Shown: positions 50,661 to 59,500, numbered from the stretch's first letter. The stretch is 64,000 bases of DNA from Pirellulales bacterium (GCA_016936015.1 JAFGPV010000006.1:1-64000); one strand, 5' to 3'. Numbers and translations are program-made. The notes: generated by a model not told the origin, from the letters alone.

Positions 50661-51350
50661 TTATTCCTCGTTTTGCCTTCTTAACGAATCGAGGCGCATT
50701 TCGGCGTCCCGGAGCAGACCGTCGAGATAATCCTCCACCAGCGCGTATTCCGCTTCGAGCACCTGGGCTTTCAAGGTCCGGAGCGTCATCTTCATCGCTT
50801 CCAGCGATTGGATGATCCCTTGATAGTCTTCGGCGGTCAGGGGCCGGCGCTCGGCGTAGGCGCGGCGGAACGGGGCCTCGACCTGGTTCCGCAGCACGGT
50901 GAAGGCGTCGCCCTTCAGCAGCGTCGGCCAAAGCATGATTTCGCAGGATGCACTCGAAAGCGGAGGAACCTTTGTTTCATTGAGACTTCGGTGCCGTTGC
51001 ATCTCATACATCCAGTCCCGGGCGGCTTGTCCCGCGTCGGTGGGAATCGGTCTCTGGACCAGGGCGCTGAATTGGAGCGATTGGTTGATGGTCCGCCAAT
51101 CGGCGTTTTGGGCCAGGCTCGATTCGAGTTGCAGTTGCCGGTCCAGCCCGAAGGCCCGCCGCCGCCCCGCCATCTCATACGCCGAGGCCAATGTCCCCCA
51201 GCCGCCGAAATCGTAATAGGGATACGGGTAGAAACAAGGTTGGGGCTGGGGATGCGGATGGCCCCAGACATGGACCGCGGCCGAACCGGTCGAGGAAAAA
51301 CTCCCCGCGAGGATTGCGCCGACGACGATGAAGATAATTTGCCGAAACAT
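50661..51350 (-). CDS. Secreted helical protein of unknown function
   Basis: The 229-residue product has a signal peptide (about 1-24, ending GSAAVHVW), a His/Pro/Tyr-rich stretch, then mostly helical sequence ending in LKAQVLEAEYALVEDYLDGLL. No family is recognised. The start at 51350 gives a proper signal peptide; the frame could extend upstream to 51872, but that part is antisense to the DUF433 gene. No partner is obvious. Confidence 0.7.
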   Translation of the reverse strand: MFRQIIFIVVGAILAGSFSSTGSAAVHVWGHPHPQPQPCFYPYPYYDFGGWGTLASAYEMAGRRRAFGLDRQLQLESSLAQNADWRTINQSLQFSALVQRPIPTDAGQAARDWMYEMQRHRSLNETKVPPLSSASCEIMLWPTLLKGDAFTVLRNQVEAPFRRAYAERRPLTAEDYQGIIQSLEAMKMTLRTLKAQVLEAEYALVEDYLDGLLRDAEMRLDSLRRQNEE

Positions 51351-51454
51351 AGATTCGATTTGTCTGAGCAAAGGTGAGGATTTCCTCTCCAAATGCCACC
51401 CCCCATTAGAGGTTTCGGCAGATTCTTCCTGCTTTATTAGTCCTCGTGAGCCGT

Positions 51455-51460
51455 TATACT
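51455..51460 (+). promoter_or_regulatory. -10 box of the DUF433 gene (leaderless)
   Basis: TATACT ends 7 bases before the DUF433 ATG at 51468, so transcription should start close to the start codon. No convincing -35 is seen at 16-18 bases. Confidence 0.5.
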
Positions 51461-51467
51461 GGAATTT

Positions 51468-51785
51468 ATGGAACCTCTCCTGCCCCAACATATCGAGTTG
51501 ACACCGGGTGTTCGCAGCGGCAAGCCTCGGATCGTCGGCACGCGGATCTGCGTCTCCGACGTGGTGGTCTGGACGGAGCAAGGCCGCTCGCCCGAGGAGA
51601 TTGTGAATGATTTTCCACAACTCTCTTTGGCCGACGTCCACGCGGCATTGGCGTATTACCACGACCATCGCCAGGAGATTGACAGACAATTGAGAGCATC
51701 GGAGGAATTTGCCGACTCGTTGCGGGCAAGCGTTCATATCACTCTCCCCCACAATCCCGAATTGAGTTTCTTTAGAAATTGCTAA
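51468..51785 (+). CDS. DUF433 protein, orphan antitoxin-like
   Basis: The 105-residue protein is a typical DUF433 member. It contains GVRSGKPRIVGTRICVSDVV, EQGRSPEEIVNDFPQLSLADVHAALAYYHDH and a C-terminal tail. DUF433 proteins are predicted antitoxins to PIN-like DUF5615 toxins, normally encoded directly downstream. Here the next gene is on the other strand and unrelated, so the toxin is missing. The stop overlaps the convergent membrane-protein gene by 4 bases. The first ATG lies 7 bases beyond a -10 box. Confidence 0.85.
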   Translation: MEPLLPQHIELTPGVRSGKPRIVGTRICVSDVVVWTEQGRSPEEIVNDFPQLSLADVHAALAYYHDHRQEIDRQLRASEEFADSLRASVHITLPHNPELSFFRNC

Positions 51786-52183
51786 GGGTTTTGATCTTTC
51801 TCTTTGACCTTCTCGATGAGTTTTCGATGCACTCTCTCGTCCCATCGAGTAAGAATTCCTCCGAAGATCCAACCGACAATTGCACCAATGAACCAGGAAT
51901 AGTGGTAATCATTTTCCCCACAACCGGAACGAATCCGTGGAAAATCGAATAATTGGCATCCGATAAATATACCTATTCCCGTGAACATCACCGACCAAAT
52001 GATCCGCATGATGTCTTTTTCTTTTGCAATCAAAATGATTGTTGACAAGGAGGCGGAAATCACAAACGAGACGCCGATTGAGAGGGAGGACTCCAAGGGC
52101 CACAAGAGACTGGTCAAACCAAAGAGAAAAGCGAATACGGTAAGGGAAATCATCAATCGGAGAAGAGTGAATTGCCGTCGCAT
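51782..52183 (-). CDS. Small multi-span membrane protein, unknown function
   Basis: The 133-residue protein has about four hydrophobic segments (LMISLTVFAFLFGLTSLLW, IGVSFVISASLSTIILIA, IIWSVMFTGIGIFIGC, WFIGAIVGWIFGGIL). The opening MRRQFTLLRLMI resembles many short planctomycete membrane proteins. The C-terminus is charged. Lower GC than its neighbours. Its stop overlaps the DUF433 stop by four bases. No function can be given. Confidence 0.65.
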   Translation of the reverse strand: MRRQFTLLRLMISLTVFAFLFGLTSLLWPLESSLSIGVSFVISASLSTIILIAKEKDIMRIIWSVMFTGIGIFIGCQLFDFPRIRSGCGENDYHYSWFIGAIVGWIFGGILTRWDERVHRKLIEKVKEKDQNP

Positions 52184-52224
52184 AGGTTCTCTGTTCTTTC
52201 GACAGCGATTGGGCCGCGAAGCAG

Positions 52225-52479
52225 CTAACCGATTATCCGATCGTATCCGGCGTGGCTGCCAATCCAGAACCAGACCAAGCCGTCCGATGCTTCGACGGCC
52301 AGCGCTCGATAGTGCAAACCCACGCGTGCCGCATAATAGCGGCCCACCTTTTTCAAATTAATGGACGGATGCCGGGGATTTTCCTTCATGAGTTCATAGC
52401 ACTTGTCCGCCAACTGACGGACCACAGGCGGCAAACGGTTGTAGCAGTCCCAAAACGGCGGCGAGGCAAAGTGATTCAC
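52225..52479 (-). CDS. RelE/HigB-type toxin
   Basis: The 84-residue protein starts at a GTG overlapping the antitoxin stop (GTGA). It has FWDCYNRLPPVVRQLADKCYELMKENPRHPSINLKK, a RelE-fold helix-strand pattern, and ends RALAVEASDGLVWFWIGSHAGYDRIIG. RelE toxins cut mRNA in the ribosome; the usual catalytic Arg/Tyr/His set is partly present (Tyr/Arg near RYYAARVG). An ATG at 52578 would overlap the antitoxin by a third and is rejected. Second gene of a two-gene operon. Confidence 0.82.
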   Translation of the reverse strand: MNHFASPPFWDCYNRLPPVVRQLADKCYELMKENPRHPSINLKKVGRYYAARVGLHYRALAVEASDGLVWFWIGSHAGYDRIIG

Positions 52480-52676
52480 AGCGGCTTGGTCCTTCCCGCC
52501 TTGTGATCGGCGAGGGCTTGCTCGGCAAGGTGATCGAGTTTTCCCGCCACTGCATCTGCCTCGATCTGTCTGTCCCACTCATCGGCAAGATACGACTGGA
52601 ACCAGTCCCGAAAAGAGGCAAGCTCGGAACGGTTCAATGACTGGACGTCCCGTTCCAACACTTCGACTTTCGTCAT
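52476..52676 (-). CDS. Antitoxin of the RelE-type pair
   Basis: The 66-residue protein opens MTKVEVLERDVQSLNRSELA and contains FRDWFQSYLADEWDRQIEADAVAGKLDHLAEQALADHKAGRTKPL. This is a very common short antitoxin pattern encoded before RelE-type toxins. It should neutralise the downstream product. GGAG precedes the ATG by 8 bases. The 4-base overlap with the toxin gene is the normal arrangement. No inverted-repeat operator is visible upstream. Confidence 0.85.
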   Translation of the reverse strand: MTKVEVLERDVQSLNRSELASFRDWFQSYLADEWDRQIEADAVAGKLDHLAEQALADHKAGRTKPL

Positions 52677-52780
52677 GGTGAATGCTCCATAAAACACGGG
52701 GATCAGGCTAACGCACAACAACAACCATTCTCTTGTATTATACCACGAACCAGAAAGTGGGCACGGTGGAGACAATCTGA

Positions 52781-55700
52781 TTATTTGCCACGAGGATTAG
52801 TATCTGCCTCGCCGCCTGTAGTCAGCCGCTCGAAGTAGCGGCGGTTGAGTTCCTCCCAGCCGGGCGGGGAGGGGTCTTGGGCGACGCCGAGGATCTCTTT
52901 CTGGACGTCGGCGGGGAGGTTCGACGTGGAGTCGCGGCGGGCGTGGAATTCGCCCTCGAGATATTGCTTGACGCCGCCCAGTCCCTCGGCCAGGACCCGG
53001 CGCTGCCGCAGGGCGTTTTGATAGCGGCCGGCCTTCAGGTCGCGCTCAACCTGGGCCATCACGTCGATCATCTTTTTCAGGTCGGTGTGGTGGAAGTCGG
53101 CCACCTGGAATTGCAGGTCGATGCCCTCAGCCTTGTTCCGCAGAGCGGCCTGTTTTCCTGCTAATCGGGCCAGGTTACGCTCACCCGGCGGTCGTCGGCC
53201 GGGGCCTTCGAGACCTTCGCCGCCCTGGCCGCTCTCCTTGCCGCCGCCGGTGGCCCCGCCGGTCGGATCCTTGCTGTGGTCCTTGATCTGCCCCTGGACG
53301 TACGGATCGGGCGTGAGCCGGCTGGGCGTCTTGCGGCCGCCCTTGCCGACGGCCTCGTCGCCGACGAACTCGCCGGCGGATTTCCCCTGCCGGCCCTCGC
53401 CGCTGCGGCCGCCGATCTCGCTCGTGTTCGGCAGCCGGTTGCCGGTCACGCCCTTGGCGCTCATGTTCGAGATCGGCCCGTCCATCGCGTCCCAGCCGGC
53501 GCCCTTGTCGAGCGAGTCGGCCGCGCTGGAGGAGACGTCTTCCATCTCGTCGAACAGGTCCTCCTCGCCCTCCATCAACTCGCCGATCATGTCCTCCAAC
53601 TCGCCGGGCAGTTCGGCCATGGGGGCCTCCTTGTCCGCGTCGGTCAGCGATTCCTCCTGGCTCCATTTTTCGCGGTCGGGCGTGTCGGGAAGCCATTTCT
53701 CGATGTTGGTCTTCAGTTCCTCGGCCCGTTCGTAGCCGAGCTGTTCCAGCGGGACCGCGATATCGACCGACTTTTTCAGCAGGGCGTCCTCGGCCATTTT
53801 CAACTCGACCTGGATTTCGACCAGCTCCGTTAGCGACGAGGCGTTGGCGAAATCCTGTTCCGGCAGCTTGCTGAAATCGGAGTGCAGTTCCTTGAGGAAT
53901 TTTGACCAATCGTCTTCGACGGCGGCCAACTTTTTCAGCAGTTGCTCCTCCTTTTCCGTAAAATCCTCGACGGGCGTCTTGGCCAGGTCTTCGGAGGCTT
54001 CGAGCACCTTTTTCTGCTGCTTGAGGAACTCGTCGAGTTTGCTGCGGGCCTCGTCGAGCTTCTGCCGCACGTCCTCGGGCAGGTCGCCTCCCGGCCGGTG
54101 GGGCGATTCTCTGAGCAATTCCGCCTCGGCCAGCCGCACGGCATCCAGCAGCCGGCGGAGCGCCGCGATGATCTCGTCCTGCGTGGCGGTCAGCGTGGCA
54201 AGGGGCGGGGAGAACGCCTCCGGCATTTTCAGCCGCATGAGTTCCTCGGCCTGCTGCACGGCGCGGAGCATCGCCCCGGTTGCCAGGCCCTGGACCACGC
54301 GGCGGATCGTCCGCACTTCCTGCCGCTCACTCCCGGCGATCGACGCAATCAGGGCGGATGCCTTTTGATGGATGGCGACCTGCTGTAAGTTGACCTCCCC
54401 CGCCGCGGCGATCCGCCGGGCGAGCGGGTCGAGCCGGAGGATGCCCGACGTGGTGGTCCGGGCGCGGACCTGCCGTTCAAAAATCTCCCACAACCGGCCG
54501 CGAAGGCTTTCCAGTTCGGCCAGGGCGGCGGAGGCCTGGGCCTCGGCGCTGACGATCTTGACGGCGTGCCAGCCGGAGACGGCCTGTTGAGGTTTTAACG
54601 TCGTCAGGCCCTGGCTGAAATAGCGTTGGTCCCAGGCAACCGCCCGGAGCAACACCGTTCCACCGGGCTGCACGTCTTTGTCTTTCAGGTTCAGTTGGTG
54701 GCGTCGGACCACGGTGCTCATGTTTTTCAGGTCGGACCATTTGGCGACGGTGGAAATCGGGGCCGCATTTACGGTCCCCTCTCCCTTTGGGAGAGGGTTA
54801 GGGTGAGGGCTGATTGCTTCTAATGGTAATAAACTTGTGGTCGTCTCTTCCGCATTCGCCCTCACCCTAGCCCTCTCCCGGAGGGAGAGGGGACTTTCAT
54901 TCTCCGCCTCATCACCCGGCGGCAAGACCTTCATTTCCAACCGCATCCGGCCCAGGGCATGGTCGTCACCGGCTCGAATGGCAACGGAGACTTGGCCGTC
55001 TGGGGTGGCGTTGATCTGCCGGGCCGGCTCCAAAATTTCGACCGTCGGCGGGCAGTCGGGGACAACCCGGACGCGATTGACCCGGGGCGCTTCGTCCGTC
55101 AAGCGGTTGGCGAGGAAGAGGTGGATCGTGAAGCCAGCGTCTTTCAGCATCGGCATCCGGAGGATCAACCGATTGCCGCCGTCTTCCACCCGACCGGCCA
55201 CCTTCCGGCCGTCGAACTGGGCGTAGCCGTGGTCGACGGGCGTGGAGGGGCGGACGGACAGTTCCGCCTCGGTGTACTGCGGGGCCTCCAGATCGGCGGT
55301 CGGCTGCCGGACGGTTTTTTCCCCGTGTCTCAAGTAAGAGGGAAAACGATAAGTGACCGTGACGTCCTCGACGACCGGTTTTTCCCGAACCGTTATGCGA
55401 TAGACCGGCGACTGCGAGTCGCCGATTTCCAAGCGGTACCCACACGGCTTGCGGATCGCAGGGATCGTCAGCCGGTAGCGCCGCTGGGTTTTATCGCCGG
55501 TCATCGGCAGGGGCGATTCCGCTTCGCCCTCGCTCCGGAGGAAGAGGGTGGCGTCGTAGGGCGTCTTCTCGGGATTCTTGATCGTCGCCGTCACCGTAAC
55601 GCTCCCGCCGACCAGGACCTCGGCATCGCCGGGCCGGACGGCGATTTCGCCGGCCTTGCCCAGCGAGGGGACGAATTGCAACGGCGAGAACAGGCGGCCG

Positions 55701-56350
55701 GCCGCCGAGCCCCAGTTCGGGACCATCGCGTTGCCGAGCACGGCCAGCACGATCAGGACGCCGAGGACGCCGAGCGCTTCGCCCAGGTCGCGGGGCGTTT
55801 GCAGGCAGTAGCGCAGCCGCTGCCATCGGCCGAGCCGCCCGGCGGCGGCGGCGAACGGGACCTGGCCGAGTTCCGCCGCGGCGTGACGGATCGCCGCCGT
55901 AGAAAATGCCCGGCTGTTAGTCCCCTCTCCCTTTGGGAGAGGGTTAGGGTGAGGGCTTTCTTTTGGCAAGCCTGGCCTACCAGCCCTCACCCCCGGCCCC
56001 TCTCCCAATGGGAGAGGGGAGGACTCGCTGAGCTGCAAGAGATTAATCAGGTTGCTGCCCAGTTCGGGAAACTCCGCCTCGACGCGCCGGGCCGCAGCCT
56101 CCAGGCCCCGGGGATTCCGCACCAGCCGCCGGCCGACGATCCACAGCAGCCAACCCGAGGCCAGCAGCCACGTCAGAAAAAGGCCCGCTAACCATCCTTG
56201 CGAAAACCGCCACCAGGCGTCGCCCAGTAAAAAAATAAGCAGCAGTCCCAGCGAGCCGCAAATCGCCAGCACGCAGGTGGTCAACAGCGAGAAAAACCAC
56301 CACTTCTGTCGAGCGTTGTCGAGACGGCGGATGACGTTTTCAGGCGACAT
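52781..56350 (-). CDS. Large DUF4175-type membrane protein with coiled-coil C-terminus
   Basis: The 1189-residue protein has two N-terminal transmembrane helices (about 20-45 and 50-75). Beta-sandwich-like periplasmic segments follow, then a long Glu/Lys/Leu-rich helical region (about 660-950) and a Gly/Lys-rich linker. The overall plan matches DUF4175 proteins that accompany VWA/MoxR-type clusters. Two in-frame palindromic pairs interrupt it, at residues about 110-143 (55922-56019) and about 486-525 (54777-54892). The start at 56350 lacks a ribosome site, and an ATG at 56395 lies in short repeats; the start is unsure. It is the last gene of the minus-strand half of the cluster. Confidence 0.82.
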   Translation of the reverse strand: MSPENVIRRLDNARQKWWFFSLLTTCVLAICGSLGLLLIFLLGDAWWRFSQGWLAGLFLTWLLASGWLLWIVGRRLVRNPRGLEAAARRVEAEFPELGSNLINLLQLSESSPLPLGEGPGVRAGRPGLPKESPHPNPLPKGEGTNSRAFSTAAIRHAAAELGQVPFAAAAGRLGRWQRLRYCLQTPRDLGEALGVLGVLIVLAVLGNAMVPNWGSAAGRLFSPLQFVPSLGKAGEIAVRPGDAEVLVGGSVTVTATIKNPEKTPYDATLFLRSEGEAESPLPMTGDKTQRRYRLTIPAIRKPCGYRLEIGDSQSPVYRITVREKPVVEDVTVTYRFPSYLRHGEKTVRQPTADLEAPQYTEAELSVRPSTPVDHGYAQFDGRKVAGRVEDGGNRLILRMPMLKDAGFTIHLFLANRLTDEAPRVNRVRVVPDCPPTVEILEPARQINATPDGQVSVAIRAGDDHALGRMRLEMKVLPPGDEAENESPLSLRERARVRANAEETTTSLLPLEAISPHPNPLPKGEGTVNAAPISTVAKWSDLKNMSTVVRRHQLNLKDKDVQPGGTVLLRAVAWDQRYFSQGLTTLKPQQAVSGWHAVKIVSAEAQASAALAELESLRGRLWEIFERQVRARTTTSGILRLDPLARRIAAAGEVNLQQVAIHQKASALIASIAGSERQEVRTIRRVVQGLATGAMLRAVQQAEELMRLKMPEAFSPPLATLTATQDEIIAALRRLLDAVRLAEAELLRESPHRPGGDLPEDVRQKLDEARSKLDEFLKQQKKVLEASEDLAKTPVEDFTEKEEQLLKKLAAVEDDWSKFLKELHSDFSKLPEQDFANASSLTELVEIQVELKMAEDALLKKSVDIAVPLEQLGYERAEELKTNIEKWLPDTPDREKWSQEESLTDADKEAPMAELPGELEDMIGELMEGEEDLFDEMEDVSSSAADSLDKGAGWDAMDGPISNMSAKGVTGNRLPNTSEIGGRSGEGRQGKSAGEFVGDEAVGKGGRKTPSRLTPDPYVQGQIKDHSKDPTGGATGGGKESGQGGEGLEGPGRRPPGERNLARLAGKQAALRNKAEGIDLQFQVADFHHTDLKKMIDVMAQVERDLKAGRYQNALRQRRVLAEGLGGVKQYLEGEFHARRDSTSNLPADVQKEILGVAQDPSPPGWEELNRRYFERLTTGGEADTNPRGK
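54777..54892. repeat. REPIN-like pair inside the DUF4175 gene, in frame
   Basis: CCCCTCTCCCTTTGGGAGAG at one end and CTCTCCCGGAGGGAGAGGGG at the other face each other around a 45-base spacer; the gene frame stays open through it. Confidence 0.9.
55922..56019. repeat. Second REPIN-like pair inside the DUF4175 gene, in frame
   Basis: Same family as 54777-54892 with a shorter spacer, in the N-terminal third of the gene. Confidence 0.9.
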
Positions 56351-56356
56351 GGGGGG

Positions 56357-56425
56357 AAATGAAAAATGAAAAATGCCAAAAGCTTGCGTCATCATTTGTC
56401 ATTTTTCATTTGTCATTCGATATTT
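56357..56425. repeat. Short AATGAAAAATG-type repeats in a gene boundary
   Basis: Degenerate repeats of AATGAAAAATG and ATTTGTCATTTTTCATTTG, in both orientations, fill the boundary between the DUF4175 and DUF4159 genes and run over the possible upstream start of the former. Confidence 0.65.
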
Positions 56426-56429
56426 GCCT

Positions 56430-58004
56430 TTAGTGCGTTACCGCGTACACCAACACGTTCGTGCCGATCTTCAGGGCGTCTTCGTCCTTGTAACCGTAGC
56501 TGTAGGGGTGCGGAAACTGCTCCCAGCCGTTGCCCAGATCGAAGCGGCTGTAGACGACCGCCAATCGGCCGTCGAGCGTGACGCCTTCCAGTTCCGGCGC
56601 CTGGAGCGGTCCGAAATCCTCGCGGACCCGGGGCGTATAATCGACCCGGGCGACGTCGCTGTGGCAGTGATATAGGGAATGGTCGGGCGGGAGGCGTTCG
56701 AGCTTGGCCCCCGGCAGCATCCGGGCGATCATGCCGCGGAAGGCCCGGTCGAAGGCCAGCCGGCCGCAGCAGGCGTCGGCCAACAGCAGCCCGCCCGCCT
56801 TGAGGTACTTTTGCAGGGCGGCCAGTTCTTCCTTGCTGAAGGCGAAATCGCGGTGGCCGGTCATGTACAGCAGCGGAGAGGTCGCCGCCTGGGGATCCTT
56901 CAGCCGGACGGCCTGTCGCTTGAATTTCACCTCCAGCGTGGAATGGTCGCGGGCGAACTTCAGGAGGTTGTACACGCCGGACGGATCGGGATCCCAGTCG
57001 CCGTCGTGGATGACCTGGGCGAAGACGAAGTCGTCGCGCGTGGGGGCGGCCGCTTCGTAATAGACCTTCGTCGTGCTCAGGAACCGGCCGAGCTGGAACG
57101 TGCCGAGGATGTAGGTAATCAGGTTGGCCCCCACCTGCCGGGCCTCGGGAATCACCACGCGGAGGCCCCGGGGATGCTCGTGGCCGTCCCAGCCGCAGGT
57201 CAGGTCGCGGGGCGAAAAGATCACACCCGTCCGGCAGCCGAAGTCGATCCCCTCCAGGCACGGCGCCTCGGTAAACGTCGAGCCGTCGGCCCGCTTGTAC
57301 GTCAGGTCGCCCAGCTTATAGTACGAGGCGAAGACCGGATTGTCGGGCAGTAATTTCAAAAGGGGCTTCTGCGGAAAAATCAGTTCCATTTCTCGGCGGA
57401 ACGACTCCGAAAAATCCTTCCAGCCACAGCAGGCATCGGCCAGGATCGTCCCGCCGTCCATGACGAATCGGGCCAGCTTGGGACGGACTTCCTCCGGAAT
57501 CTCGAAGGCGTTGTGCCCGGCCAGCAGCAGGGCCGGCAGCTCCCGCGGATCGAAGGAAAAATGCTGGAAGTCGGTCTCGATCGCCCGGTAGTTGATCCCC
57601 AGCCGATCCGCGGTCCAGGAGAGCAGGGTCTTCACGTCGGCCGGATCGGTCATCCAGTCGCGGTACTGGACCCGCTTGCCGCCCCGGGTGATCCACTTGA
57701 TGGAACCTAAGGCCGCTTTGCCGACCAAAGCCGGCGGGCTGGGCGGGCGTTTCTTCTCGGTTCGCCGCAGCGGGGTGACCGGCAGCGGCAGCGGCGGAAA
57801 CGATTCGCCGCCGGTGCGATGCTGAGGCCGGGCCGGGGGCGGCGGCCCGCAGTCGATCGGCCCCGAGCCGCCCTCCTCGCCCAACGCCAAGGCGACGAGG
57901 TTGACCGATCCCGAAGCGCCGGCGGCGGCCGCCGAAAAACCCAGCTTCTGAAGAAAACTACGCCGGGGATACTTGCCGGAGCAAAAGCAGTCGGATTCGG
58001 ACAT
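56430..58004 (-). CDS. Tat-exported protein with duplicated DUF4159 domain
   Basis: The 524-residue protein has a twin-arginine signal (YPRRSFLQKLGFSAAAAG, about residues 12-29), a Pro-rich spacer, and two DUF4159 units. The first (about 100-310) contains LLLAGHNAFEIPEEVRPKLA and GGTILADACCGW. The second (about 320-520) contains LLYMTGHRDFAFSKEELAAL and GGLLLADACCGR. The repeated GG-LLADACCG element shows an internal duplication. DUF4159 is common in planctomycete and Bacteroidetes envelope clusters with DUF4175/VWA genes; its role is not known. It is upstream of and probably co-transcribed with DUF4175. Confidence 0.9.
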   Translation of the reverse strand: MSESDCFCSGKYPRRSFLQKLGFSAAAAGASGSVNLVALALGEEGGSGPIDCGPPPPARPQHRTGGESFPPLPLPVTPLRRTEKKRPPSPPALVGKAALGSIKWITRGGKRVQYRDWMTDPADVKTLLSWTADRLGINYRAIETDFQHFSFDPRELPALLLAGHNAFEIPEEVRPKLARFVMDGGTILADACCGWKDFSESFRREMELIFPQKPLLKLLPDNPVFASYYKLGDLTYKRADGSTFTEAPCLEGIDFGCRTGVIFSPRDLTCGWDGHEHPRGLRVVIPEARQVGANLITYILGTFQLGRFLSTTKVYYEAAAPTRDDFVFAQVIHDGDWDPDPSGVYNLLKFARDHSTLEVKFKRQAVRLKDPQAATSPLLYMTGHRDFAFSKEELAALQKYLKAGGLLLADACCGRLAFDRAFRGMIARMLPGAKLERLPPDHSLYHCHSDVARVDYTPRVREDFGPLQAPELEGVTLDGRLAVVYSRFDLGNGWEQFPHPYSYGYKDEDALKIGTNVLVYAVTH

Positions 58005-58026
58005 GGCGGGAACTCCTCATGTCGTA

Positions 58027-58047
58027 GGGCAGGTTGGCAACCTGCCC
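58027..58047. repeat. Perfect hairpin, GGCAGGTTG/CAACCTGCC
   Basis: A GGGCAGGTTGGCAACCTGCC palindrome stands between the DUF4159 start and the small zinc-ribbon membrane gene; it belongs to yet another repeat family. Confidence 0.65.
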
Positions 58048-58151
58048 CACATCATAAATGATGACCGAATCCCGGCCCGAGCGGGAGAACACCTATTATT
58101 CTAACAGAATAGGGGGTAATGAGCAACTTATAAGAATCCGTACTCCCTTCC

Positions 58152-58676
58152 TCAATGTTGAGGGCCGATCAGGCCCGTTGCCATCAAGAGGAAGAAGCAC
58201 AAAACGAGCGTAAACAGGCCGCCCATCACCAAGCCGAAAATCGCCCGGCCCCAGCCGTGCAGATCGGAACGTTTCTTCAAATGGGCAACGGCCACGATGC
58301 CCAACAGCAAGGCCAAGGGAGCCGGAAAAACCACCACGGCGAACAGTCCCGCGTATCCGGCGGCGATCGCCCAACCCGACCGGCCCACCGGCAAGAGCAT
58401 CCGCGTCGCGGCGTCGTCCGCCAGCCCGCCTACCGATCCCGAGGCCTGGTGCAGCAGCGTGATCGGCCGGCCGCAGTGCAGGCAGGGCTGATTCTGCCCC
58501 CGATACTGCGGATAGACCTGGATCCGCTGCCGGCAATGCGGGCATTCCACGATGAAGGTCCCGCCCCCGCGTCGGGAAAGACATCCAATCAAGAGAACGG
58601 TTCCCAAAGGCAAACCGATGAGAAGGAAAAGGACGATGAGAATCACAAGAACTTCCGCAAGGCCCATCCCGAACAT
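58152..58676 (-). CDS. Membrane protein with zinc ribbon and DUF4190-like helices
   Basis: The 174-residue product has an N-terminal transmembrane helix, then a zinc-ribbon pattern CPHC-x(20)-CLHC (about residues 46-69) and two further helices near the C-terminus (AAGYAGLFAVVVFPAPLALLLGIVAVAHL and GLVMGGLFTLVLCFFLLM). Such small planctomycete proteins are of unknown use. It lies between the DUF4159 gene and the plus-strand half of the cluster, on the minus strand. Confidence 0.8.
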   Translation of the reverse strand: MFGMGLAEVLVILIVLFLLIGLPLGTVLLIGCLSRRGGGTFIVECPHCRQRIQVYPQYRGQNQPCLHCGRPITLLHQASGSVGGLADDAATRMLLPVGRSGWAIAAGYAGLFAVVVFPAPLALLLGIVAVAHLKKRSDLHGWGRAIFGLVMGGLFTLVLCFFLLMATGLIGPQH

Positions 58677-58825
58677 GGCTCATCCTCCCGTCACGCATCG
58701 GTGCATCTGGTCGATCCACACCCGCCCAGTTTTGCGGAAGATAACGATCGTTGTCAAGGGACCTTCTTTTTCATTACGTCCTGGTTTTTCAGAGATTATT
58801 GAATAATAATACAAGCAGGAGACGA

Positions 58826-59488
58826 TTGACGACGACCATGATGAAATTCTCGATTTTTCGATATCCTTCACTGGCGGCCGGTTGTTTCCTCCTGTGCGGG
58901 ATTTCTGCACGATCCGCCGCCGAGGAGCCGCCGGCGATTAATCCCTTCAAATCGGCCCCCGCCCCGCGCGGGGACGCCCGGCCGGGACGGCTGGAACTGT
59001 CCGACGGAAAGACGTTCATCGGACAGATCTACCTGACCCGGGATAAACGGCTGATGATCTACGACGAGGCGAAACAGCGGCAGCGGGAAATTCCCCTAAG
59101 AGTGGTCAAACAGATCGACTGCAAAGTGAAAAAGGAGTGGATGGAGAAGGAGTGGCGGTTCGAGGAGTCGGCCAAGGACGAGAAGCTATTCACCGGCCGG
59201 CAGTATCCCGCCCGGGAGTACGTCCACACCGTCACGCTGACCGACGGCCGGACGATCACCGGCCCGCTCAGCGGCATCGTCTACATCCAACCCTTCCCCG
59301 ATTCCCCGACCTCCTCCGACCGCCGCCGTGAACAAAAGTCGGACCAACACTTCATCCTCCACAAACGCGATAAAGGCAAGCCGGGCCAGAAACTCAAGGA
59401 GCTGGTATACGTCAAGCGGATCCGGCTTGGCGAGGAGGCGTTGGAGAAGAGGGAAGGAACGAAAAAGGGATTAGGGATTGGGGATTAG
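58826..59488 (+). CDS. Secreted protein of unknown function before the VWA gene
   Basis: The 220-residue product has a signal peptide (about 5-30). It contains LELSDGKTFIGQIYLTRDKRLMIYDEA and HTVTLTDGRTITGPLSGIVYI, two related beta elements that suggest an SH3/Sm-like repeat. The start is set at a TTG (58826) because AGGAG lies 4 bases upstream in frame; ATG 58838 is the alternative. The last residues (KGLGIGD) come from GGGATTAGGGATTGGGG-type repeats that run across the stop codon. Probably first gene of the plus-strand cluster. Confidence 0.72.
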   Translation: MTTTMMKFSIFRYPSLAAGCFLLCGISARSAAEEPPAINPFKSAPAPRGDARPGRLELSDGKTFIGQIYLTRDKRLMIYDEAKQRQREIPLRVVKQIDCKVKKEWMEKEWRFEESAKDEKLFTGRQYPAREYVHTVTLTDGRTITGPLSGIVYIQPFPDSPTSSDRRREQKSDQHFILHKRDKGKPGQKLKELVYVKRIRLGEEALEKREGTKKGLGIGD

Positions 59489-59497
59489 GGATTGGAC
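59463..59497. repeat. GGGATTAGGGATT-type tandem repeats over a gene end
   Basis: Four degenerate copies of GGGATTAGGGATTGG cross the stop of the gene at 58826. The reverse-orientation version, AATCCCTAATCCCTAA, is found at 62881-62920. Confidence 0.75.
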
Positions 59498-59500
59498 TAA

